Shown here: positions 1 through 9,560 of the stretch, piece by piece
How the letters are laid out: every line of letters begins with the position of its first letter
How positions within the stretch are numbered: position 1 is the stretch's first letter
Assembly: GCA_900552645.1 (NCBI GenBank)
Contig: USAN01000001.1
Location: 434,001-498,000, forward strand
DNA: 64,000 bases
From: an uncultured Bacteroides sp.
GTDB lineage: Bacteria > Bacteroidota > Bacteroidia > Bacteroidales > Bacteroidaceae
Reading direction: 5' to 3'
The notes under the pieces: generated by a model
What the model saw: only the letters and a program-made list of their open reading frames with translations
The model's database searches: none
Told to the model about the DNA's origin: nothing
Translations under genes and position numbers: made by a program

Positions 1-92
1 TCCTAATATCATTTCCAAATAAGATGAGTAAACTGAACTTTGATTCTGAAATGCACGGATATGTAATATTCATTATAAAACCAAATTACTAA
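1..92 (+). CDS. C-terminal tail of an unidentified gene (partial)
   Basis: A reading frame enters from the left edge, stays open for 29 codons and stops one base before the next start codon. That tight spacing matches the packed genes downstream, so this is probably the end of another polysaccharide-locus gene. The visible tail (ending ...FIIKPNY) is too short to name a family. The alternative is that it is an unrelated leader. Confidence 0.45.
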   Translation, partial: LISFPNKMSKLNFDSEMHGYVIFIIKPNY

Positions 93-93
93 A

Positions 94-1296
94 ATGAAGA
101 AAATATTATTATCATTAGCTCATATGAGTGGAAATGAAATTAAATATATAAATGAAGCTTTTAAGACCAATTGGGTAGTGCCGTTGGGGCCTAATGTTGA
201 TGCATTTGAAGAAGATCTTAGTCAGTGGATAAATAAGAAAAGTTACCAACCAGTAAATGTAGTTGCACTGAGTTCGGGTACTGCTGCAATTCACTTGGCA
301 TTGGTAATGGCTGGAGTTCAAAAAGATGATGTCGTTATATGTCAGAGTTTTACATTTGCAGCCTCTGCTAATCCTATTTTATATCAAGGAGCAATACCTA
401 TATTCGTTGATAGTGAAAAAGATACATGGAACATGGATCCGCAACTTCTAGAAAAAGCGATAAATGATACTTTACAAAAGAAGAAAAAACTTCCTAAGGC
501 AATAATATTAGTACATTTATATGGTACTCCTGGTAAGATATATGAGATAATAAAAATAGCCAATAAATTCAATATACCGGTTATAGAAGATGCTGCTGAA
601 GCTATGGGATCAGAATATGATAGACAATATTGCGGAATATTCGGAAAATTTGGAATACTTTCTTTTAATGGAAATAAGATGATAACTACTAGTGGTGGAG
701 GAGCATTGATATGCCACAGTGAAGAAGAATCATTAAGAGTTAAGTTTTATGCAACGCAAGCTCGTGAAAATTTTCCTTATTATCAGCATGAAAAGATTGG
801 ATATAATTACAGACTTAGTAATATTTCGGCTGGTATTGGAAGAGGTCAGATGACGATAGTTGATGAACATATTGTTCATAGAAGAGAAATGCACAATCTA
901 TATGTGAACGAACTTGATGATATATATGGAATAGAAGTAAATAAACCATACTCAAAGATACCCATAAATCCAAATTATTGGCTTAGTACTGCATTGATAA
1001 ATCCGGCAAAGACATCTTTTTCCTGTCAGGAATTGTCTGATTATCTATCTAGATTAAATATTGAGAGTCGCAGAGTATGGAAGCCACTTCATATGCAACC
1101 AGTATTTAGAGATTGCGAAAAGTTAGTAAATTCTGTTTCTGAACATATATTTGACAATGGAATATGTTTACCATCAGGACCGCTGGTTACAGAAGAAGAT
1201 ATACATTTTATTGTAAGTGGAATAAAGAAATTTAGTTTGCAAAAAAGAAAAGTATTTATCAAGGAAGATATTGTGTTCGATAATATATTAAAATAG
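94..1296 (+). CDS. DegT/DnrJ/EryC1-family PLP-dependent sugar aminotransferase
   Basis: At 400 aa this is the usual length for the DegT/DnrJ/EryC1/StrS family, which transfers an amino group from glutamate to a keto-sugar nucleotide in the cytoplasm. The fold landmarks are visible: ALSSGTAAIHLAL near residues 58-70 (cofactor phosphate site), the PVIEDAAEAMGSEY segment with the aspartate that pairs with the PLP ring, and SFNGNKMITTSGGG with the probable Schiff-base lysine at K195. It lies upstream of an export block and, farther on, a PglD/PglC-like pair, so it probably makes an amino sugar such as bacillosamine or a related 4-amino sugar. The exact substrate cannot be read from the sequence. 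Confidence 0.9.
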   Translation: MKKILLSLAHMSGNEIKYINEAFKTNWVVPLGPNVDAFEEDLSQWINKKSYQPVNVVALSSGTAAIHLALVMAGVQKDDVVICQSFTFAASANPILYQGAIPIFVDSEKDTWNMDPQLLEKAINDTLQKKKKLPKAIILVHLYGTPGKIYEIIKIANKFNIPVIEDAAEAMGSEYDRQYCGIFGKFGILSFNGNKMITTSGGGALICHSEEESLRVKFYATQARENFPYYQHEKIGYNYRLSNISAGIGRGQMTIVDEHIVHRREMHNLYVNELDDIYGIEVNKPYSKIPINPNYWLSTALINPAKTSFSCQELSDYLSRLNIESRRVWKPLHMQPVFRDCEKLVNSVSEHIFDNGICLPSGPLVTEEDIHFIVSGIKKFSLQKRKVFIKEDIVFDNILK

Positions 1297-1329
1297 CATT
1301 AATAATAATTTTATAAATTATAGAGTAAA

Positions 1330-2154
1330 ATGAGAAATATATTAATATCAGTTATAATAATTGGATTTTCTATTTTGCTTTTTAGTTCATGTTCAACAAA
1401 AAAGTCGATAGTATATTTACAAGACATGGATGAAAAACAAGAATATCCCATTTTGCAAAAGTACGAACCTATTATACATCGTGATGATAAGTTAAGAATT
1501 ATAGTTAGTTGTAAAAGTCCTGAACTTGCAATTCCATTTAACTTTCCAGGTACAGCCGGTACTACTTATTCTGTTTCTCAAGAATCAGTTGTTACTGCCA
1601 AAGAACTTCCTATATCGGGAGGAAGAAATAGTGATGGATATATAGTAGATGTAGATGGCAATATTGATTTCCCTATTTTGGGTAAGATTCATGCAGAAGG
1701 GATGACTAGATTACAGCTGACTGATACGATAAAGGATCAACTTGTAAGAAGTAATTATATTAAGGATCCAATAGTCTTGATAGATTTCATAAACTTCAAA
1801 ATATCTGTTCTTGGTGAGGTGGCATCAAAAGGGACTTTTGACATAACTGGCGACAGAATTACTTTATTGGAAGCAATTGCAATGGCTGGGGATCTTACAG
1901 AGAATGCCAGAATTGATAGAGTAGCAGTGTTGAGAGAATATGGAAATAAAAGACGAATATTCTTTACCGACTTACGTTCAAAGGATGTATTTTCTAGTCC
2001 ATGCTATTACCTCCAACAAAATGATATAATATATGTAGAACCTTCTTCTATGAAATCAACACAGAAATCACAACAGAAATTGCAGATTCTTTCTGTATGG
2101 CTAGGATTTATTTCAACACTAACTTCTCTTACTTTTCTTTTTATAAAGAAATAA
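1330..2154 (+). CDS. Wza-like polysaccharide export outer-membrane lipoprotein
   Basis: A 274-aa protein with a lipoprotein signal: hydrophobic stretch followed by LLFSSC, predicted lipidated cysteine at residue 21. A poly-export domain (about residues 45-150, with GYIVDVDGNIDFPILGKI) is followed by an SLBB-type domain (KISVLGEVASKGTFDITGD onward). A C-terminal hydrophobic helix (about 250-270) is typical of this family and may cross the outer membrane. Family knowledge: it forms the outer-membrane channel for capsule or exopolysaccharide and works with the Wzc-like kinase encoded 13 bp downstream. It sits between the aminotransferase and the kinase in a tightly packed series. Confidence 0.93.
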   Translation: MRNILISVIIIGFSILLFSSCSTKKSIVYLQDMDEKQEYPILQKYEPIIHRDDKLRIIVSCKSPELAIPFNFPGTAGTTYSVSQESVVTAKELPISGGRNSDGYIVDVDGNIDFPILGKIHAEGMTRLQLTDTIKDQLVRSNYIKDPIVLIDFINFKISVLGEVASKGTFDITGDRITLLEAIAMAGDLTENARIDRVAVLREYGNKRRIFFTDLRSKDVFSSPCYYLQQNDIIYVEPSSMKSTQKSQQKLQILSVWLGFISTLTSLTFLFIKK

Positions 2155-2167
2155 TTATTATATAATT

Positions 2168-4519
2168 ATGATACGAATGAATGAAAATGATGAAGATCAT
2201 ATTCAGAAATCTCCAAATCTGCACATTAATATATCCGATATTCTATACTTTCTTTTAAGTAAATGGTATTGGTTTATTATATCAATAATATTATTTGTTG
2301 GAATTGCTTGGTATAGATATGTAAATGCTTCTTTCATTTATTCAAGTGGGGTAACAATAATGATAAAAACTCCGTCCGGAGCTAATCCTGAAGTGTTGGA
2401 GCGTCTTAATAAATATTCTACAGTAAATATTTCTAATGAAATACTTCAGTTCAAGTCAAAACGGCTTATGAATGATGTGGTGCAGCGGTTAAATGCAAAT
2501 GTTAGTTATAGTATAAAGGATTATTTGCGTAGTAATGAATTATATACACTATCTCCTGTAACTGTATCATTTCTTGATTCACTAGATAAAAAAAACTATA
2601 GTTTCACTATTACTCCTATTGATAAAAATACAGTCTGTTTAAATGATTTAGGGAGTAATAATAATAGTTTTAATATTGAACTTAACAAAACTTATTCTAC
2701 TCCTATTGGCAAAATAAGAGTAAATCCTACGCTGTTCTATAATGAAAAATGGTATGATAAATCAATTAGGATAAAGCGAGAACCGATAACAGATATTGCG
2801 CGTAGATTACTTGCTACTCTTAACATTACTCAAGCTCAAGAAGATGCAAATATATTGAATATATCAATAAAAGATATATCACCTGAAAGGGCCGATGAAA
2901 TACTTAATACTTTAATTTCAGTATATAATGAACAAAATATTAAGGATAAGAATCAGATAGCTATTAATACTACTAATTTCATAAATGGTCGTCTGGTAGT
3001 TATCAGTAATGAACTAGGTGGTGTTGAGAGCGAGTTGGAAACTTATAAGAAAGCTAATCAGTTGGTAGATGAAAATACTAATGCAAATCTGTATTTGGGT
3101 ACTTCTCAGGAAAGCAAGACTCAGGCAAATGATCTATCTACTCAGATTGGTCTTGCCGAGCATATACGGAGTTATCTTATAAATCCAGAAAAAGCTGTAG
3201 AGTTGATTCCTTCTAATACGGGATTAGCGAATATGGATATAGAAGCTCAGATAAGTGCCTACAATAATAATAAGTTGAAGAGAGACAAACTTATAGAAGG
3301 TAGTAGTGATAATAATCCAATTGTATTGGAATATAATAGAATACTTAATTCTATGCATCAGAATATAATTAGAGCGGTAGATAATTTTATAGTTGGTCTT
3401 AGAATGAAACTTCAGAATACAAGAAATCAGATGGCAAATGCCCAAAGTCGGATATCTCAAGTTCCAACTCAGCAAAGACATATCATGTCAATAGAAAGAC
3501 AGCAGAAGATAAAAGAAGAATTATACTTGTATCTTCTTAACAAGCGTGAAGAAAGCCAACTTAGTGAGGTTATGACAGAAACTAATGCACGCATTCTTGA
3601 TGAAACTAATGCAAATACTAATCCTGTATATCCCAATAAAAGGAAGATGTTGCTTACAGGATTTGTTGAAGGGTTTTGTATTCCATTGTTTATACTGATC
3701 TTATTAAGAATATTTGATACTAGAATAAAAGGTAGAAAAGATATAGAAGATGCAACCAGAATCCCATTTCTTGGCGAAATACCAAAGGATAAGTCTATAA
3801 AGAAAAGGAAAACTGCTAAAAGAAATGAAGTTGTAATAAAGGATGGTAGGGATATTGTCTCCGAGGCATTCAGAATAGTACGCACGAATATGGATTTTAT
3901 GAAGGTAAAATCGGAAAAACTTCAGGTGGTTACATTCTCTTCGTTTAATTCCGGAGTAGGAAAGACCTTCGTTTCAACAAATTTGGCATATAGCTTTGCC
4001 AAAACTAAAAAGAAAGTCATATTAATTGATTTAGATATAAGAAAGGGTACTCTTAGTGCTCATCTTCGTAAATCTAAAAAAGGTATAACGTCATTATTGT
4101 CAGGAAATGCAACTCTAGACGAAATTATAGTACGTGATGAGTCGGGAACTAATGTAGATACAATATCTGCAGGACCTATTGCTCCTAATCCGGCCGAATT
4201 GCTAATGAGTACTGAACTTGATAATATGATAGAAGAATTGAAGAAGAGATATGATTATATAATCGTGGATAATGTACCTGTAGGAATAATTGCCGATGCG
4301 GCCATAACCAATCGTATAGCCGATCTTACTATCTTTATTATAAGAGTAGGGAAGTTAAATAGAGATATGCTTCCTGAATTGGAAAGACTATATCGCAATG
4401 GTCAGCTTAAGAATATTTCCCTTCTTCTTAATGGAGTTGAAGTAAAGAAGCATGGTTATGGATACAATTACGGTTATGGATATGGTTACGGTTATGTAAA
4501 GGAGGGAAAAAATATATAA
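2168..4519 (+). CDS. Wzc-like polysaccharide co-polymerase / BY-kinase
   Basis: A 783-aa fusion of a chain-length-determinant domain (TM helix about residues 32-50, long periplasmic coiled region, second TM about 490-510) with a cytoplasmic tyrosine autokinase. The kinase Walker A is SGVGKT at residues 595-600, followed by a Walker A' type segment (VILIDLDIRKG) and Walker B-like YIIVDNVP. The C-terminus is strikingly tyrosine-rich (YGYNYGYGYGYGY), the expected autophosphorylation cluster. Family role: couples polymer assembly and export to phosphorylation, together with the Wza-like pore upstream and the phosphatase downstream. An in-frame ATG nine bases later (MNENDED) is an equally possible start. 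Confidence 0.93.
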   Translation: MIRMNENDEDHIQKSPNLHINISDILYFLLSKWYWFIISIILFVGIAWYRYVNASFIYSSGVTIMIKTPSGANPEVLERLNKYSTVNISNEILQFKSKRLMNDVVQRLNANVSYSIKDYLRSNELYTLSPVTVSFLDSLDKKNYSFTITPIDKNTVCLNDLGSNNNSFNIELNKTYSTPIGKIRVNPTLFYNEKWYDKSIRIKREPITDIARRLLATLNITQAQEDANILNISIKDISPERADEILNTLISVYNEQNIKDKNQIAINTTNFINGRLVVISNELGGVESELETYKKANQLVDENTNANLYLGTSQESKTQANDLSTQIGLAEHIRSYLINPEKAVELIPSNTGLANMDIEAQISAYNNNKLKRDKLIEGSSDNNPIVLEYNRILNSMHQNIIRAVDNFIVGLRMKLQNTRNQMANAQSRISQVPTQQRHIMSIERQQKIKEELYLYLLNKREESQLSEVMTETNARILDETNANTNPVYPNKRKMLLTGFVEGFCIPLFILILLRIFDTRIKGRKDIEDATRIPFLGEIPKDKSIKKRKTAKRNEVVIKDGRDIVSEAFRIVRTNMDFMKVKSEKLQVVTFSSFNSGVGKTFVSTNLAYSFAKTKKKVILIDLDIRKGTLSAHLRKSKKGITSLLSGNATLDEIIVRDESGTNVDTISAGPIAPNPAELLMSTELDNMIEELKKRYDYIIVDNVPVGIIADAAITNRIADLTIFIIRVGKLNRDMLPELERLYRNGQLKNISLLLNGVEVKKHGYGYNYGYGYGYGYVKEGKNI

Positions 4520-4554
4520 TAGTAGCTTCTAATTAGAATCAATAATTTAATATA

Positions 4555-5277
4555 ATGTTTTTCTTTAAAAAAAAATATAGATTGTTGGATACCGGTGTTT
4601 TTTTAAACAAGACTGATATTCATTCACATCTTTTACCAGGAGTCGATGACGGATCCCCAAATATGGTCACAACGTCAGAACTTCTTGATTTTATGGAAAA
4701 TACAATTGGATTCAGAAGTATATGGTTTACTCCGCATGTTATGGAGGAATTGATGAAAAATACTCCTGAGATTCTAACAGAGAAGTTTAATGAGGTAAGA
4801 GAAGTGTATAAAGGTAATATGATTTTAAATCTTGCTTCTGAATATATGCTTGACTCTTCTTTCATTAAACGTTTACCACGTGACATATTGAGATTAGGTA
4901 AAAAGCATATTCTTATAGAAACCTCATACATGGCACCTCCAAACGACATGAAATCAATTATAGAAAATATTATTGATAATGGATATATACCTTTATTAGC
5001 ACATCCTGAAAGATATAGATATATGAATAAGAATTCATATCAGTATTGGATTGATTCAGGGTGTAAGTTGCAACTTAATTTTATGTCGTTGAGTGGCTAT
5101 TATGGTGAGGGACCAAAATTAGCGAGTGAATATTTGCTTTCTGAAAGGAAATACGATAATGTAGGATCTGATTTACATCATTTGAAATATTACAAGGATA
5201 TGCTATTAAGGCTTTATATGACAAGTGAGCAGATAGATGTTTTTGAAGAGTTGCTTTATAACAATGAAAATTTATGA
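4555..5277 (+). CDS. CpsB/YwqE-type PHP tyrosine-protein phosphatase
   Basis: A 240-aa PHP-domain protein, the normal length for CpsB/CapC/YwqE phosphatases. The metal-binding opening DIHSHLLPGVDDGS is at about residues 21-34, with later HPERY and SDLHH metal-site motifs. Such proteins are Mn-dependent and dephosphorylate the tyrosine-rich tail of the cognate BY-kinase, encoded immediately upstream. No signal peptide is visible, so it should be cytoplasmic. The alternative, a metabolic PHP phosphoesterase, is unlikely given the neighbour. Confidence 0.92.
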   Translation: MFFFKKKYRLLDTGVFLNKTDIHSHLLPGVDDGSPNMVTTSELLDFMENTIGFRSIWFTPHVMEELMKNTPEILTEKFNEVREVYKGNMILNLASEYMLDSSFIKRLPRDILRLGKKHILIETSYMAPPNDMKSIIENIIDNGYIPLLAHPERYRYMNKNSYQYWIDSGCKLQLNFMSLSGYYGEGPKLASEYLLSERKYDNVGSDLHHLKYYKDMLLRLYMTSEQIDVFEELLYNNENL

Positions 5278-5312
5278 AAAGTTTTGTAGTAAACGAGCTA
5301 TAATTTAGTCAT

Positions 5313-6152
5313 ATGGAAAAGTGGACAATAGAGATAAAGCCAAAGAAAAAATGGCTTGATGTGGACTTAAAAGGCTTATGGAGATATAGGGATCTATATT
5401 ATATGTATGTTAAACGCGATATAGTTACTGTTTATAAACAGACGATACTTGGTCCTTTATGGTTTCTCATACAACCTATTCTAACTACTATAATGTTCAT
5501 GTTCATATTTGGTGGATTAGCCAAGATATCAACAGATGGAATGCCTCAACCCTTATTCTACATGTCGGGTATACTATTATGGAATTATTTCAGCGCAGCA
5601 TTTCTTTCCTCATCTAATGTTTTTACTGCTAATGCTTCAGTATTTGGCAAGGTTTATTTTCCAAGGCTTGTGGTCCCATTATCGGCTATAACTTCAAACT
5701 TGATTAAGTTTGGAATCCAACTTTTGCTATTCATTGCTATATATATATATTATGCAATAATGGGAGCTAATATGGTCATTAGCTGGACTATAATGTTCTT
5801 TCCTATACTAATTATTATTATTGCGTTGCTTGCTATGTCTGGTGGTCTTATTATTTCAGCACTTACTACTAAATATCGTGATCTTACTCAACTTGTTGCA
5901 TTTGGAATTCAGCTATTTATGTATCTTACACCAGTAGTTTATCCTTTAAGTGCATCCCCCGAGAAATATAAGCCTTTTATTGAGGCAAACCCACTTACTC
6001 CTATTTTTGAATCATTCAGATATAGTTGCATGGGATGTGGTGAATTTAATTGGAATGGATTGTTATACAGCTTAATCTTTCTTATTGTTTCGTTGTTTCT
6101 GTCTGTTATTATATTTAACAGAGTAGAACGTAATTTTATGGATACTGTATAA
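5313..6152 (+). CDS. wzm: ABC-2 type polysaccharide exporter permease (Wzm/TagG-like)
   Basis: A 279-aa inner-membrane protein with about six hydrophobic helices. It carries the family's N-terminal amphipathic signature (YRDLYYMYVKRDI) before the first membrane span and QTILGPLWFLIQPI leading into it, which are characteristic of O-antigen and teichoic-acid ABC permeases. The next gene encodes the matching ATPase 21 bp downstream. Known role: with the ATPase it moves lipid-linked polysaccharide across the inner membrane. Confidence 0.93.
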   Translation: MEKWTIEIKPKKKWLDVDLKGLWRYRDLYYMYVKRDIVTVYKQTILGPLWFLIQPILTTIMFMFIFGGLAKISTDGMPQPLFYMSGILLWNYFSAAFLSSSNVFTANASVFGKVYFPRLVVPLSAITSNLIKFGIQLLLFIAIYIYYAIMGANMVISWTIMFFPILIIIIALLAMSGGLIISALTTKYRDLTQLVAFGIQLFMYLTPVVYPLSASPEKYKPFIEANPLTPIFESFRYSCMGCGEFNWNGLLYSLIFLIVSLFLSVIIFNRVERNFMDTV

Positions 6153-6173
6153 TGAAATTATAAATGAATAAAA

Positions 6174-7448
6174 ATGAATGATTTAGCTATACAGTTTGAA
6201 AATGTTGGGAAACTATACAAGTTAGGACTTGTAAGTACAGGAACTCTTTCAAATGATATTAATCGCTGGTGGAAAACATCAGTATTGCACAAAGAAGATC
6301 CATATTTAAAAATAGGTGAGACCAATGATAGGTCAAAAAAAGGAAATTCTGATTATGTATGGGCATTACGAGATATAACTTTCGATGTTAAGCAGGGAGA
6401 CGTTGTAGGAATAATAGGTAAGAATGGAGCAGGAAAGTCAACGCTTTTAAAATTGCTGTCACGTGTAACTTCTCCAACTACCGGTGCTATCAGGGCCAAT
6501 GGAAGAATAGCTTCGTTATTAGAAGTTGGTACAGGATTTCATCCTGAATTAACAGGAAAGGAAAATGTATACATGAATGGTTCTATAATGGGAATGACTC
6601 GTAATGAAATAGCAAAGAAACTTGATGATATTGTTAGTTTTGCTGGAGTAGAAAGATATGTTGATACTCCGGTAAAAAGATATTCAAGTGGGATGAGTGT
6701 AAGACTCGGATTTGCAATTGCTGCTTTTCTTGAACCTGAAATACTTGTAGTAGATGAGGTATTGGCAGTAGGAGATGCAGAATTTCAGAAAAAAGCAATA
6801 GGTAAAATGAAGAATATAAGTGAAGGAGGAGAAAGGACAGTTCTTTTTGTAAGTCATAACATGGGCAGTATAAGAAGATTATGTAATAAAGGAGTATTAC
6901 TTGACAATGGACAGGTAAGTTTTCGTGGATCCGCTTCTGAAACTATATCAGAGTATCTGAAAGGTGCCATAGAGCAAAGTTCTTTCGAAGGTATTGATGG
7001 AGATCCTGATATACTCTTTCTAAGTAGTGCCTCTGTATACTCAAGTGATGGCGATATATTTCATAATTCATCTACTATAACTATAGAATTTGAAGTTAAT
7101 GTAATAAAGAAAATTCCATCATTGGTAATAGGCTTCAATCTTATAAGTGCTTTTCAGTATCCTTTGGCACGCGCCGATTATAACGATGAAAATAAAGTAA
7201 CCTCATTATTTCCAGGAACTTATAAGTTTTTATTTGAGATTCCTCCATATACTTTATCAAATGGATCCTATAAGATTCAATTTGATGTGGCAGAAAGAAA
7301 TATAAAATGTTATACAAGTGAGAAATCTGAATTAACATTTGTTGTAGTGCAGGGAGAGGATTGCTTTGGTAATGTGTTTTCTGAAAATATAGCTATTAAA
7401 ACATCTTTATTCCGTGAAAAATGGCTTAGAGATTATAGCTTAGTATAA
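6174..7448 (+). CDS. wzt: ABC exporter ATPase with C-terminal carbohydrate-recognition domain (Wzt-like)
   Basis: A 424-aa protein. The ATPase part (about residues 1-260) has Walker A GKNGAGKST, signature YSSGMSVRLGFA, Walker B ILVVDEVLAVGD and switch histidine VSHN. An extra segment sits before Walker A, as is common in O-antigen type ATPases. The remaining ~150 residues (after SEYLKGAIEQ) form a beta-rich region like the Wzt C-terminal domain, which in characterised systems reads a terminal modification on the glycan before export. Two hexapeptide acetyltransferases and a pyruvyltransferase in the locus could supply such a mark; that link is inference. Confidence 0.93.
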   Translation: MNDLAIQFENVGKLYKLGLVSTGTLSNDINRWWKTSVLHKEDPYLKIGETNDRSKKGNSDYVWALRDITFDVKQGDVVGIIGKNGAGKSTLLKLLSRVTSPTTGAIRANGRIASLLEVGTGFHPELTGKENVYMNGSIMGMTRNEIAKKLDDIVSFAGVERYVDTPVKRYSSGMSVRLGFAIAAFLEPEILVVDEVLAVGDAEFQKKAIGKMKNISEGGERTVLFVSHNMGSIRRLCNKGVLLDNGQVSFRGSASETISEYLKGAIEQSSFEGIDGDPDILFLSSASVYSSDGDIFHNSSTITIEFEVNVIKKIPSLVIGFNLISAFQYPLARADYNDENKVTSLFPGTYKFLFEIPPYTLSNGSYKIQFDVAERNIKCYTSEKSELTFVVVQGEDCFGNVFSENIAIKTSLFREKWLRDYSLV

Positions 7449-7454
7449 ATAAAC

Positions 7455-8372
7455 ATGATTTCAATTGCAATTCCTGCATATAAAATGCAATTTCTTGAGG
7501 AAGCTATAATATCTGTACTTTCTCAAACATATTCTGATTTTGAATTGATTATAGTAAATGATCATTCACCAGAAGATCTAGATACTGTAATAAATAAATT
7601 TAATGATAAGCGCATAAGGTATTACATTAATGAAAAAAATCTAGGTAAAAAGTCTATAGTATATAATTGGAATAAATGTCTTTCGTTGGCTAAGGGTGAG
7701 TTTTTTGCACTTTTATGTGATGATGATATTATGAATCCTGATTTTATATCTTCAATGTTGGAGTTATCGACTAAATATCCTCAATGTGACGTATTCAAAT
7801 CAAGGACACTTCTCTTTAATAGTATAGATAATAGAATAATTAACGAGTCTCCATTATGGCCGGAATATGAATCTTATGATGAATTTCTGAAGAATAGTTT
7901 AATGGGGTTAAGACACCATACTATATCTGAATTTTTTTACAGAACTTCTGCAATTAAGTCAAAAGGAGGTTATAAAATATATCCATCTGGATATTATGCT
8001 GATGATGCTTCAATTCTGTGTTTTGCAAAGTATAATGGAATAGTTTCATCAAGTAAGGTATATATAACTTTCAGGAAAAGCTTAATTAACATCTCTACAC
8101 ATAGAAAGTATAATGTAGATAAGACAAAAGCAGCATTGCTATTTTATGAATGGATAAAGACTACTATTGATGAAAAGGAAAAATATGAGACAATGCTGAA
8201 TGAAAGAATGAAATTTGAAATATATAACTTTTTTAGCACAGCGTCATTGAAAGACAAAATTACTATTTTATTTATAGTTCCTAATAAAGTTTTGGATATT
8301 AAATCAATAGTATTCTATGTGTTTAATGGGATCTTCTGTAAAATTAGATATATGATTAATGGAAAGAATTAA
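7455..8372 (+). CDS. Family 2 glycosyltransferase
   Basis: A 305-aa GT-A fold protein beginning directly with the nucleotide-binding strand (MISIAIPAYKMQFLEEAI). The VNDHSPEDLD segment and the LLCDDDI acid cluster would hold the divalent metal and sugar nucleotide. It should act at the cytoplasmic face of the inner membrane, adding one sugar to the lipid-linked repeat unit. It starts 6 bp after the ABC ATPase and overlaps the next glycosyltransferase by 14 bp. Donor and linkage cannot be predicted. Confidence 0.9.
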   Translation: MISIAIPAYKMQFLEEAIISVLSQTYSDFELIIVNDHSPEDLDTVINKFNDKRIRYYINEKNLGKKSIVYNWNKCLSLAKGEFFALLCDDDIMNPDFISSMLELSTKYPQCDVFKSRTLLFNSIDNRIINESPLWPEYESYDEFLKNSLMGLRHHTISEFFYRTSAIKSKGGYKIYPSGYYADDASILCFAKYNGIVSSSKVYITFRKSLINISTHRKYNVDKTKAALLFYEWIKTTIDEKEKYETMLNERMKFEIYNFFSTASLKDKITILFIVPNKVLDIKSIVFYVFNGIFCKIRYMINGKN

Positions 8373-9507
8373 ATTGTTATTTCTTATAGAGTCTTTATCA
8401 GCAGGCGGAGGAGAAAAAGTTTTAGTTACATTGTTGAATAATATTGATTTAGCAAAGTTTGATGTAACTTTATGCTGCATAAGCAATAAAGGTCAATTCA
8501 ATGATGATATTAGATCTGATATAAAGGTTATATACTTGTTATCTAATCCTGACAACTTGAATTCTTTTGAAAAAATCTTTTATAAAATAAAGTATTATAT
8601 GATATACAAGTGGTTACCATTGAAAATTGTATATAATATCTTTATACCTAAAGACTCCGATATAGAAATAGCATTTGTTGAGGGATTTGTAACAAATCTC
8701 TTATCCTTCTCTAATAATAAGAGATCAAGAAAAATAGCTTGGGTTCATACCGATTTGGCAAATAATCATTGGATTTCTTCAATATACAAAGATTTAGAGG
8801 AAGAATCAATTAGCTATAATAAATATAATAATATTGTAGGGGTGTCAGATACTGTATGCAAAGCTTTTAGCGGAATATATCACTTAGAGGATAAAATAGT
8901 TAAATTATATAATCCTGTAGATTTTTCTTATATAAAGAAAGCATCTCAAGAGCAAGAAATTCCATTATTAAGTAAAGAAAGTGATATTAGAATTGTTTCT
9001 GTAGGACGATTCGTTCCTCAGAAAGCTTTCGAAAGATTATTAAGAATTACATATAACCTTCTAAAAGAAAATTACTCTATTGAATTATGGCTTATTGGAG
9101 ATGGTCCTCTAAGGAAAGAATATGAAAGTTATATAAAGGAAAATAAACTTGATAAAAAAGTAAAATTACTTGGCTTCCAATCTAATCCATATGCTTATAT
9201 AAGACAATGCGATATTTTTGTATGTTCTTCTATATGTGAAGGATACAGTACCGCAGTAACTGAATCTCTTATACTTGGAGTGCCTGTAATTACAACCGAA
9301 TGTTCTGGAATGGATGAACTCCTTGACAATGGAAAATATGGTATAATAACCGATAATTCAGAAGAATCTCTTTATTATGGAGTTAAAAGAGTAATAAATA
9401 ATCCGTCCGTTATGAATTACTATAAGCAAAAAGCTAATGAACGAGGAAATTCATTTAAAATAAAAAACACTATTATACCTATTGAAAATTTTTTAATAGG
9501 AGGATAG
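8359..9507 (+). CDS. Family 4 glycosyltransferase
   Basis: A 382-aa GT-B protein. The N-terminal domain opens with a glycine-rich ESLSAGGGEKVLVTLL loop. The C-terminal domain has IRIVSVGRFVPQKAF and the family EX7E motif in CEGYSTAVTESLILG. The start codon lies inside the end of the preceding GT2 gene, which suggests translational coupling. It is retaining by family rule. It resembles the next gene in architecture, so the two may be old duplicates with different specificities. Acceptor and donor unknown. Confidence 0.9.
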   Translation: MERIKLLFLIESLSAGGGEKVLVTLLNNIDLAKFDVTLCCISNKGQFNDDIRSDIKVIYLLSNPDNLNSFEKIFYKIKYYMIYKWLPLKIVYNIFIPKDSDIEIAFVEGFVTNLLSFSNNKRSRKIAWVHTDLANNHWISSIYKDLEEESISYNKYNNIVGVSDTVCKAFSGIYHLEDKIVKLYNPVDFSYIKKASQEQEIPLLSKESDIRIVSVGRFVPQKAFERLLRITYNLLKENYSIELWLIGDGPLRKEYESYIKENKLDKKVKLLGFQSNPYAYIRQCDIFVCSSICEGYSTAVTESLILGVPVITTECSGMDELLDNGKYGIITDNSEESLYYGVKRVINNPSVMNYYKQKANERGNSFKIKNTIIPIENFLIGG

Positions 9508-9560
9508 CTATTATTTAGAAGTTATATTATATAATTTAATACTGTAAATAAAATATAATT